Source: an uncultured Actinomyces sp. (GTDB lineage: Bacteria > Actinomycetota > Actinomycetes > Actinomycetales > Actinomycetaceae). Taken from it: DNA of 13,467 bases. A program made the position numbers and the translations under genes. This document shows, piece after piece, positions 1 to 6,018 of the stretch. The stretch is from contig CABKMZ010000047.1 of the NCBI GenBank assembly GCA_902373545.1, positions 1 through 13,467 of the forward strand, read 5' to 3'. Every line of letters starts with the position of its first letter. Position 1 is the first letter of the stretch. The notes under the pieces are model-generated. The model did not search any database. It worked only from the letters and a program-made list of their open reading frames with translations, and had not been told where the DNA came from.

Positions 1-393
1 GCCGAATACCTCCTCGACACGCTCGCCTACGCATGGAACACCGGAGACACACAACTCTTTGAGAACGTGTCGGACCCTAATGACAGCTTTCGAAACAAGT
101 TTATATCTGACATAAATTCCATGTACTCCGACGGCTGGACATACGATAGTCGAATAAGTGTTAATCATGTTCTGCGCGTCGAGCCGCAACGTCCTAATGG
201 CAATGATGTGCCGCCCAATTCAGTGCTCGTCGTCCTTCTCACCGCGACATCAGATGGCACGAGTTGCAAAGGCCAGAGAGTTATTTCTTCTACAGGGGAA
301 CAATCACTAGTATTTGCGCTTCTGATGACATGGCAAGATGGTAGGTGGATTGCCATCCAAGGAGGTTCGAAGAATCCTGATGTTCGTCAATAA
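1..393 (+). CDS. DUF6318-like protein, 3' part (start lies outside the window)
   Basis: The frame is open from base 1 to the stop at 391-393, giving 130 residues with no start visible, so this is the C-terminal part of a longer protein. The GTG at 67 is only an internal codon. The opening residues AEYLLDTLAYAWNTGD followed by LFENVS, and later MYSDGW, resemble DUF6318, a domain of secreted or lipoprotein-like proteins in Actinomyces relatives; I recognise this from memory, not from a search. From memory, family members usually carry a Cys-x-x-Cys pair after the NTGD block. Here that position reads NDSF, and the only cysteine is in GTSCKG near the C-terminus. No signal peptide or lipobox can be seen because the N-terminus is missing. 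The next gene overlaps its last 14 bases, so the two are probably co-transcribed. Biochemical function is unknown. Base composition is visibly AT-richer than in the genes further right. Confidence 0.6.
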   Translation, partial: AEYLLDTLAYAWNTGDTQLFENVSDPNDSFRNKFISDINSMYSDGWTYDSRISVNHVLRVEPQRPNGNDVPPNSVLVVLLTATSDGTSCKGQRVISSTGEQSLVFALLMTWQDGRWIAIQGGSKNPDVRQ

Positions 394-613
394 CCCTGAA
401 CGACTCGCCGCTTCACTGCTGACCAGCACGGTTCTGACGATGACACTGCTGTCGTCAGGTGTGAATGCGGCCGACGAGCCCTTTGATTTTTCACTTTTTG
501 AGGCCGAAGCTAGCGGAACGAGTGTCGCAGTAGCGGCGGTGTCAATGGGTATGGGCCTGTCCCACCTGGTCATCAACAACACCGACACCTGGGAAGAAAA
601 ACAAGGCCACTAA
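380..613 (+). CDS. Small secreted protein of unknown function (77 aa)
   Basis: The ATG at 380 is chosen because it directly begins a plausible signal peptide. An AAGGAGG ribosome-binding site lies at 359-365, a rather long 14 nt upstream and inside the preceding gene. The open frame extends back to 338, but that start would precede the ribosome-binding site. Residues 9-27 are hydrophobic and end in GVNAA, so signal peptidase cleavage after residue 30 or 31 is likely, leaving a mature peptide of about 46 residues. That peptide starts acidic (DEPFDF) and contains a second hydrophobic, Gly/Met-rich stretch at about residues 50-69 before a polar tail. It has no cysteines. I do not recognise a family. 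The 14-nt overlap with the DUF6318-like gene suggests translational coupling and a shared role. A small membrane-associated or secreted peptide fits the sequence; anything more specific would be a guess. Confidence 0.55.
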   Translation: MFVNNPERLAASLLTSTVLTMTLLSSGVNAADEPFDFSLFEAEASGTSVAVAAVSMGMGLSHLVINNTDTWEEKQGH

Positions 614-616
614 CCC

Positions 617-654
617 GCCCAGTACGCCTGGGCACGACGCCCGAGAAGGCGGGC
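617..654. terminator. Paired hairpins between convergent genes, probable terminator region
   Basis: Two short inverted repeats follow the plus-strand stop at 613: GCCCA/TGGGC at 617-621 and 629-633, and GCCCG/CGGGC at 639-643 and 650-654. Neither is followed by a clear T-run. The position between a plus-strand gene and a minus-strand gene fits a bidirectional terminator, but the stems are only 5 bp. Confidence 0.35.
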
Positions 655-724
655 TTCACGTCCGCGAGCGAGGGGTAACGGAGCGCCTATTCGCACCGCT
701 GCACGTATCGCGTCAGGATGACTG

Positions 725-940
725 TCATTCCCCTTCAGAGGAAACGCATTGCATCATCGCGTCGAGGGGCTGCTCGTCCGACCGCGCCGTGAGGCCTACG
801 CCCGGGCCGTTCCCCACTAGGGGACGGCCCGGGAGCGGGGACGGGAGCTTGGTCAGGTCGTAGCCACGCTCAGCCTCATCAGCCCACGCCTGAATCTGCT
901 CATCGCTGACAGGATTATCGCGAATGAGACGATCATTCAT
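725..940 (-). CDS. RHH (CopG-type) antitoxin-like protein, probably frameshifted at the C-terminus
   Basis: This 71-residue frame starts at an ATG at 940. It overlaps the upstream gene's stop by 8 nt (ATGAATGA), so translation is probably coupled. The N-terminal block SDEQIQAWADEAERGYD and the following PGRPLVGNGPG are typical of actinobacterial RHH antitoxins, which bind DNA as dimers and neutralise a partner toxin. Next comes a strand-plus-helix segment (GLTARSDEQPLDAMM) corresponding to the start of the RHH fold. The frame then stops at SSEGE. Dropping one G from the GGGG run (730-733 on the plus strand) would continue it as SSEGNDSHPDAIRAAVRIG, which looks like the missing second RHH helix and would extend the frame to 610. 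The gene as written therefore lacks half its dimerisation domain. It is either a decayed antitoxin or carries a homopolymer sequencing error. No toxin gene lies next to it. Confidence 0.6.
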   Translation of the reverse strand: MNDRLIRDNPVSDEQIQAWADEAERGYDLTKLPSPLPGRPLVGNGPGVGLTARSDEQPLDAMMQCVSSEGE

Positions 941-1148
941 GTGACGCCTCAGCAAGCTTCGCGCGGCGAGAACGATCAAGGCGGAGGGTGAACGGCTTCG
1001 CACCAACACCGACGCTAATCGGGCGGTCGGCCGCAGACGAACCGAGATGCCTCCCATCGTAAGGAACACCGTTCTCAGCCTCGTTCCCCCAACGCTCCAG
1101 ATCCTCATCGGTGAACGTCGCACCATCAGCTGACGTATACGTCGCCAT
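933..1148 (-). CDS. RHH (CopG-type) antitoxin-like protein, short
   Basis: The ATG at 1148 is preceded by a near-ideal ribosome-binding site (TAAGGAGG, 1153-1160), which decides the start over the longer open frame reaching 1346. The 71-residue product opens with YTSADGATFTDEDLERWGNEAENG, the same N-terminal block as the next gene (DEQIQAWADEAERG). It ends with FTLRLDRSRRAKLAEASHE, the beta-strand and first helix of a ribbon-helix-helix fold. The second helix, normally an S-x-x-IR-type segment, is absent, so the fold looks cut short, as in its neighbour. The two proteins look like tandem relatives. The family usually pairs an antitoxin with a RelE/BrnT-like or PIN-type toxin, and none is seen here. 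Autoregulation from the upstream dyad at 1211-1230 is possible. Confidence 0.6.
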   Translation of the reverse strand: MATYTSADGATFTDEDLERWGNEAENGVPYDGRHLGSSAADRPISVGVGAKPFTLRLDRSRRAKLAEASHE

Positions 1149-1152
1149 CGTT

Positions 1153-1160
1153 ACCTCCTT
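1153..1160 (-). promoter_or_regulatory. Strong ribosome-binding site (TAAGGAGG)
   Basis: TAAGGAGG lies a few bases upstream of the ATG at 1148 on the minus strand. It is the clearest Shine-Dalgarno sequence in the window and fixes the start of the first RHH gene. Confidence 0.8.
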
Positions 1161-1210
1161 AAACCAACCTCTGCGAGCACCGCTCGCGTTACCAGCGAAG
1201 CCACCCATTC

Positions 1211-1230
1211 GCACACATATCAGTGTATGC
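1211..1230 (-). promoter_or_regulatory. Imperfect dyad overlapping a weak -10-like box before the RHH pair
   Basis: The plus-strand sequence GCACACATATCAGTGTATGC is an imperfect inverted repeat (arms GCACACA and TGTATGC, one mismatch). On the minus strand it contains TACACT (1227-1222), a 4/6 match to a -10 box, about 75 nt before the ATG at 1148. RHH antitoxins usually bind such dyads over their own promoter. The -35 region is poor, so this remains a candidate. Confidence 0.3.
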
Positions 1231-1284
1231 ACGAAATTACGAACGTAGGAACGGAATATGAGCGGCGAGGGCTGCTTCTGCGTT

Positions 1285-1311
1285 TGTTTCACGGCAAATC
1301 CGCGTGAAACA
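1285..1311. repeat. Inverted repeat TGTTTCACG / CGTGAAACA with 9-nt spacer
   Basis: Perfect 9-bp arms lie at 1285-1293 and 1303-1311 and directly abut the large hairpin at 1312-1344. Joined, the arms would approximate the parS consensus TGTTTCACGTGAAACA, but here they are separated by nine bases. It may simply be a second hairpin in the terminator region. Confidence 0.5.
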
Positions 1312-1344
1312 GGGGGCCGCGCACCGAACAGGTGCGCGGCCCCC
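1312..1344 (-). terminator. Strong hairpin downstream of the two-peptidase protease gene
   Basis: A perfect 14-bp inverted repeat (GGGGGCCGCGCACC at 1312-1325 and its complement at 1331-1344) encloses a 5-nt loop, 55 bases past the stop of the 1465-aa protease gene. There is no T-run, which is common in high-GC actinobacteria. It should separate protease transcription from the RHH pair that follows in the same direction. Confidence 0.7.
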
Positions 1345-1398
1345 ACATTCAGCCGGAATCCGCCCCGATCATGTGGGCCGATTCGGAGCGGCAGGCGA

Positions 1399-4300
1399 CT
1401 ACGGCATCAGCCTCCCCTCGTCGTCGAACACGTAGCGCGTGCCGTCGATCCAGCGCGCCCCGGTCACCATCGCCCCGGAGGAGGAGAGGTAGAACCAGGA
1501 TCCGCCGTCCTTCAGCCAGCCGGTCACCATTGCGCCACCGTCAGGCGAGAGGTAGTACCAGCTCGAGCCCACGCGCTGCCAGCCGGTGGCCAGGGACCCC
1601 GAGGAGGTCAGGTAATACCACGATGATCCGTCGCGCACCCAGCCGGTACGCATCGCGCCCGAGGACGACAGGTAGTACCAGGCGCCCTGCACCTTCATCC
1701 AGCCGCTCGCCATCGCTCCGCTGATGGGATCCAGGTAGTACCACGTGCCGTGTACGCGAACCCAGCCGGAGGCCTGTCCGCCCGAGGGCCCATAGTAGTA
1801 CCACTCGCCGTCCTCATGCACCCATCCGGTCACCATGTACCCGCGTGCGTTGAAGCGGTAAATCGCTCCGTCGATGCGCAGCTGCGTCGAGGTCGGGTAG
1901 GTCCCGTCCTCGTAACGCCACCACCAGCCGAAGGTGCCGGACACCCAGCGCCCAGCCCGGGCCTCGTCGGGTCCGACGTGATCGGGGCTGACCGTGAAGG
2001 GAACGCGCGCTGTCACGTCGTCGTCGGCCCGCGGATCAGCGTTACGCCCGGAGGCCTCGACAGTCACGGTCGCAGCCCCCGCGAAGCGTCCCACGCCCTG
2101 CGGATGCGACACATCTACGCCGTCAGCCTGGAGGGTCACCGAGTTACCCTCGAAGGCTCCATTGCCCACGCCGGTCGCGACTTCGCGCTCACCGACGAGG
2201 AGTCGCGCGGAAGTCACCGGACCGGTCACCGTCACGCGAACGGACACGCGCCCTGCGAGGGTCTCCCCCGCCAGCGGCTTCCACGCGACCCCGTCCGTCG
2301 AGTACTCAACCGTGCCAATCACCGGCGCAGGCTGGTCCTTGAGCACGGCATCCAGTGCGTTGGGCAGGCCCGCGCCACGGTACTCGCGGCCCTCCACGGG
2401 CGCGGCCAGGCGGTCCCAATTCGCGGACGCACCCGCCTGTTTCTTCGCCAACGCGATGATCTCCGAGGATTTCATCTCCGGATGCACCTGGCGCAGCGTC
2501 GCGATCACGGCCGCCGCCAGGGGCGACGCCTGCGACGTGCCATACAGGTTCCCGTAGGCCTTGCCGTACCAACTCGTTAGCGGCGCGTAGATCTTCGCGC
2601 CGGGCGCCGCAAAGTCGATGCTGGTCGCGCCCCAGTTCGACCAGGACGTCGGCTCCAGCACGCCGGTCGCGGGGTCCGCGCCGTCGGGCAGCTGCAGAGC
2701 CGACACCGCGAGGGTGCCGCGCATCATCGACGGCAGGTAGACGCCGCCCGTCACGTCGCGCTCGAAAGCGCCCCACGTGTCGCCCGGCGACGAGTCGTCG
2801 GTGGCCGGCGGGTTGTCCAGGTCCGTCGTCCAGTTGCCGGCGGCCACCACGTTGATGACGTCCTTCGACGTCGCGTAGTCCGCGGCGCGCTGGACAGCCT
2901 CCAGGCCGGCGGCCTGCTCGGGATCGTTCGGCATCCAGTACTTCCACGGGTTGACGTAGTAGGACCCGTTCGTCACCGAAATGTCGTGCTCGGCGGCCCA
3001 CACGAAGCCGCAGGCAATGTACTCGGGGTAGAAGTAGCCGCCGTTGCGCGAGGCCACGTTGATCGCGGCGATCGTCAGCGTCGGGTTGACCCCGTCCACG
3101 CCCACGCCGTCGTGCTTCGCGGCGATCGAGCCGGCCACGTGCGTGCCGTGCGTCGCGTCATCCCAGCGCCACGCCGCCGGGTCCTGGTTGGGGATGCCGT
3201 TGACGTTGCAGGACACGGACTTCGCGTGGTCGACCTGACCGGCCAGATCCGGCACGGTGTCGTCGATGGACTGGTCCATCACTCCCACCGTCACGGGCGC
3301 GCGCATGACGTCCACGTCCTGGGCTTCCAGGGCTCGCAGCGCCTGGAGGTGCCACCCGTTGGAGGTCTGCGGGTCGGGCGTCACCCCGGCCTCGTCCTCG
3401 CTCTGAGCGCCGCCGAACTGAGCGTCGCTCGTCTGCGCGCCGCCCGTCTGCGCGGCGTCGGCCTTCGGAGCGGCCTCGATCGCCTTGTCCGCGGCCACGC
3501 GGGTCGCATAGTCGATGGGGACCACGGCCTCGTTACCGCCGACGGGCGCCTGGCGGGTCGGGCCAATCGAGTCGTAGCTGATGCCCTCCTTGATCAGCGC
3601 CTCTCCCAGGTCGGGCGAGAACGTCGGGGAAGCCGACTGGACGAAGAACGTTCCGAACTGCGGGTAGCGCGCCAGGACGAGGCCTCCCTTGAACGAGGCC
3701 TGGGCTGCGGCGCGCTCGAAGGTGGCCTTATCCGTGTTCTTGGGCAGGTTGACCGCGTAGTTGGCGGGCAGCTGCTCGGTGGCGCGGGCGGGGGCGGTGA
3801 TTCCGGCCGTGGCCGTTCCGGGAAGAGGAGCCTCGCCGGTGCCCGGATCGGGTTCGGGCTGGGGGACGACGGCGGGGTCGCGCGACACCGTGACTCTCGC
3901 CTCGCGGCTCGTGTCGTCGTCGGCCTGGCGGTCGAAGTTGATGCCTGTGGCGCTGACCTGGATGCGGGCGCTCACCGAGTCGACCCCTTCGGGTACCAGC
4001 GAGCTGAGGTCCACGTTCTCGGCGGACACGCTTAAGTCGGGCGCGTTGTACGTGCCCGAGCCGTCGCGGTCGACGCTGGTCAGGCCCGCGACATCCATGT
4101 GCAGGTGGCTGATGGGGGCGGCCGCCGCCGCGTAGAAGGTGACCGGGCCGGCGGGCAGGACCGCGCCGTCGAGGCTCTTCCACTCTCCCTTGCCGACGCG
4201 GTACTCGAGGGTGTTCACGGTCGGCTGCATCTGGTCGCGACGCATCGTGGTCAGCGCGTTGATGAAGCCGTAGCCCCGGTATTCCTTGCCGTCGGCGGGC

Positions 4301-5796
4301 GCGTCCAGGCGCGTGTAGTCGATGGCGGCCTGCTTGCGCATCAGATCGATGATCTGCGTGCCCGTGAAGCTCGGGTGCGTGGCCTTCATGAGCGCGGCGA
4401 TGCCCGTCATGTGGGGCGTCGCCATGGACGTGCCACTCGTCTTTGCGTAGCCGCTGGGGAACAGGGCGAGCGGCACGGTCGAGTAGATATCCTCGCCGGG
4501 GGCCGCGAAATCGACGGTCTTACCGTAGTTGGAGAAGTCAGCGCGCGCGAGCGTCGTCCACTCGGGCTTGGTCTCGGGGTCGACCCGCTTGACCGCGCTG
4601 ACCTGGCTCACGCCCGCGACCTGGCCGGGCACGCGGATGGAACCCGCGACGGTACGGTCCTTGATGGGCGTGTCCACGTCGGTCGGCGAGCCGGAGTCGG
4701 TCGTCGGATGATCGTTGTCCGCCCCCTCATTGCCGGCCGACGCGATGACGGCCAGGCCCTTGCCCTGCGCGTAGGCGATCGAGCGCGACGCCGCTTCTAG
4801 GCCCGCGGCCTGCTCGGGGTCGGTCGGGCTCCAGTACATCCACGGGTCCATCGAGTAGGAGTTGTTCACGATGTCCACGCCGTGTCCCGCCGCCCACATG
4901 AATCCGCAGGTCACGTACTCGGGGTAGATCAGCTGCTCGGAGTTCGCGGCCTTGATGGACACCAGGGTCGCGTCCGGCGCGATACCGTCGATGCCGACGC
5001 CGTTGTGCTTCGCAGCGATGATGCCGGCGACGTGCGTGCCGTGGAAGTAGTCGTCACGCCAACCCCCGTACGCCTGGGAGGCGATGCCGTTGGCCGCGCA
5101 CGACACGGAGCGGGTCTGATCGACGCGCCCAGCCAGGTCGGGGTGCATGTCGTCGATACCCGTGTCGATAACGCCGACGGTCACGGGGGCATGCGCGACG
5201 GGCACGGCCGCCGCATCGGCGGCGCTCATGGCCGCGGCTCCCCAATTCGAGACCTCTTCCGCCCCATCGGCCGCGCTGACCGCCTGGCCGCGAGCGCTGT
5301 GCACGCCGCCGGAGTGGCCGCCCGACTGAGCGCCGCTCTGGCCCACGGTGTCTCCAGATTGCGCGGGGTCTGGCACGGGCTGCGGCGCGGGATCCTCACC
5401 TGGGTCAGCCATCTCCACGCGCTCACCCTCGGGCACGGTGGCCACGCGGGTCGGTCCAATCGAGTGCACCTTGATCCCGGCGCCCGCCAAGGCCTCGGCC
5501 AAGTCGGGAGCGAACGAGGCCGACTCACTCTGGGCGAAGAAGGTCCCGATCTGCGCATACGAGGCCAGGGCTGCGCCGTTTGCTCCCGGAACCTGGGCGA
5601 GGGCACGCTCCAGGTCGGCGGGACTGGAGCCCGGACTCAGGTTAATCGCGTAGTTCATGAGGCCCGCGCTGCTTCGTGCGGGGGAAACGAGAGAGGTGGG
5701 TTCATTGGCTCGGGCTGGTGGTGCGGTCGCCGTCGCTGTGCCCATGGACAGGGCGAGGACGGCGACGAGCCCGATGCGTGCAACGTTGCGGCGCAT
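1399..5796 (-). CDS. Secreted S8 (subtilisin-like) serine protease with two tandem peptidase units and cell-wall-binding repeats
   Basis: This is a 1465-residue secreted protein. The ATG at 5796 begins MRRNVARIGL, and a GAGGA ribosome-binding site is followed by ACC. A signal peptide covers about residues 1-30 (ends PPARA). Unit 1 has an inhibitor-like propeptide (about 47-117, ending HSIGPTR), a Gly/Ser/Gln-rich linker, then an S8 domain with D211 (DTG), H252 (HGTHVAG), oxyanion N356 and S457 (GTSMATP). A beta-rich domain follows at about 528-640. Unit 2 repeats everything: propeptide 679-748 (ending DSIGPTR), linker with GGAQ motifs, then D841, H883, N988 and S1088 (GTSQASP). The Asp motif is DQS instead of DTG. 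Each peptidase has exactly two cysteines (233/297 and 863/929), probably a disulfide. Residues 1282-1465 hold about seven GW...WYYL...SGAM repeats, as in choline-binding proteins, with no LPXTG motif or C-terminal membrane helix. A surface-retained protease is likely; the substrate is unknown. Confidence 0.9.
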   Translation of the reverse strand: MRRNVARIGLVAVLALSMGTATATAPPARANEPTSLVSPARSSAGLMNYAINLSPGSSPADLERALAQVPGANGAALASYAQIGTFFAQSESASFAPDLAEALAGAGIKVHSIGPTRVATVPEGERVEMADPGEDPAPQPVPDPAQSGDTVGQSGAQSGGHSGGVHSARGQAVSAADGAEEVSNWGAAAMSAADAAAVPVAHAPVTVGVIDTGIDDMHPDLAGRVDQTRSVSCAANGIASQAYGGWRDDYFHGTHVAGIIAAKHNGVGIDGIAPDATLVSIKAANSEQLIYPEYVTCGFMWAAGHGVDIVNNSYSMDPWMYWSPTDPEQAAGLEAASRSIAYAQGKGLAVIASAGNEGADNDHPTTDSGSPTDVDTPIKDRTVAGSIRVPGQVAGVSQVSAVKRVDPETKPEWTTLARADFSNYGKTVDFAAPGEDIYSTVPLALFPSGYAKTSGTSMATPHMTGIAALMKATHPSFTGTQIIDLMRKQAAIDYTRLDAPADGKEYRGYGFINALTTMRRDQMQPTVNTLEYRVGKGEWKSLDGAVLPAGPVTFYAAAAAPISHLHMDVAGLTSVDRDGSGTYNAPDLSVSAENVDLSSLVPEGVDSVSARIQVSATGINFDRQADDDTSREARVTVSRDPAVVPQPEPDPGTGEAPLPGTATAGITAPARATEQLPANYAVNLPKNTDKATFERAAAQASFKGGLVLARYPQFGTFFVQSASPTFSPDLGEALIKEGISYDSIGPTRQAPVGGNEAVVPIDYATRVAADKAIEAAPKADAAQTGGAQTSDAQFGGAQSEDEAGVTPDPQTSNGWHLQALRALEAQDVDVMRAPVTVGVMDQSIDDTVPDLAGQVDHAKSVSCNVNGIPNQDPAAWRWDDATHGTHVAGSIAAKHDGVGVDGVNPTLTIAAINVASRNGGYFYPEYIACGFVWAAEHDISVTNGSYYVNPWKYWMPNDPEQAAGLEAVQRAADYATSKDVINVVAAGNWTTDLDNPPATDDSSPGDTWGAFERDVTGGVYLPSMMRGTLAVSALQLPDGADPATGVLEPTSWSNWGATSIDFAAPGAKIYAPLTSWYGKAYGNLYGTSQASPLAAAVIATLRQVHPEMKSSEIIALAKKQAGASANWDRLAAPVEGREYRGAGLPNALDAVLKDQPAPVIGTVEYSTDGVAWKPLAGETLAGRVSVRVTVTGPVTSARLLVGEREVATGVGNGAFEGNSVTLQADGVDVSHPQGVGRFAGAATVTVEASGRNADPRADDDVTARVPFTVSPDHVGPDEARAGRWVSGTFGWWWRYEDGTYPTSTQLRIDGAIYRFNARGYMVTGWVHEDGEWYYYGPSGGQASGWVRVHGTWYYLDPISGAMASGWMKVQGAWYYLSSSGAMRTGWVRDGSSWYYLTSSGSLATGWQRVGSSWYYLSPDGGAMVTGWLKDGGSWFYLSSSGAMVTGARWIDGTRYVFDDEGRLMP
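1402..1830 (-). repeat. Cell-wall-binding repeat region (period about 60 bp)
   Basis: The 3' end of the 1465-aa protease gene encodes repeats whose conserved Gly residues fall at 1324, 1344, 1365, 1385, 1405, 1426 and 1446, that is every 20-21 residues. The consensus is GW-x6-WYYL-x3-SGAMxT. At DNA level this shows as recurring ggtagtacca and ccggtcaccat blocks. It matches the choline/cell-wall-binding repeat type (PF01473). Ligand identity is inferred only. Confidence 0.85.
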
Positions 5797-5854
5797 GGTT
5801 CCTCAACTTTCAGTTGTCGCTAACGCGCGCACGACCACGTGCACGCGCAGGACC

Positions 5855-5885
5855 ATCTTCCTAGAGTTTGACAGGTCTGACAATT
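5855..5885 (-). promoter_or_regulatory. Promoter-like block before the two-peptidase protease gene, shared with its paralogue
   Basis: On the minus strand this reads TTGTCA, a 17-nt spacer, then GAAGAT, and contains CAAACTCTAGGAAGAT ending 59 nt before the ATG. The same block (CAAACCCTAGGATGAT) sits at the equivalent place before the 782-aa paralogue. Conservation in otherwise different leader sequences supports a promoter or regulator site. The exact -10 hexamer is uncertain (TAGGAA or GAAGAT). Confidence 0.5.
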
Positions 5886-5932
5886 CATCTGCGCTGAAAT
5901 CGGGCACCACCTGCGCGATCTCGAGCATGACA

Positions 5933-5966
5933 GTGGAGGGGCCGCGCGCCTGCGCGACCCCTCCAC
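5933..5966 (-). terminator. Hairpin between the two protease genes
   Basis: Arms GTGGAGGGG (5933-5941) and CCCCTCCAC (5958-5966) form a 9-bp stem. After one mismatch the helix continues 5 bp (CGCGC/GCGCG) to a 4-nt loop. An alternative outer pair, TGACAGT/ACTGTCA, lies at 5928-5934 and 5974-5980. It sits 53 bases past the stop of the 782-aa protease and before the next promoter block, so it probably ends that transcript. There is no T-run. Confidence 0.65.
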
Positions 5967-6018
5967 GGCCGGTACTGTCAGCCCCGGGAGTACCCATCCC
6001 GAGCCCCGCCACCGGCCG

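Noticed and set aside
801..833. Strong hairpin (14-bp arms with one bulged T) that looks like a terminator
   Set aside because: It lies inside the second RHH gene and is explained by the codons for PGRP...GNGPG, a conserved antitoxin segment. It might still pause transcription, but there is no T-run.
1149..1346. Longer upstream start for the first RHH gene at 1346
   Set aside because: The extension lacks a ribosome-binding site and covers the dyad and both hairpins; a near-perfect Shine-Dalgarno sequence precedes the ATG at 1148.
1402..1830. Regular 60-bp repeats that could suggest a CRISPR array
   Set aside because: They stay in frame, encode 20-21-residue GW...WYYL repeats and vary as protein repeats do; there are no constant repeats with unique spacers.
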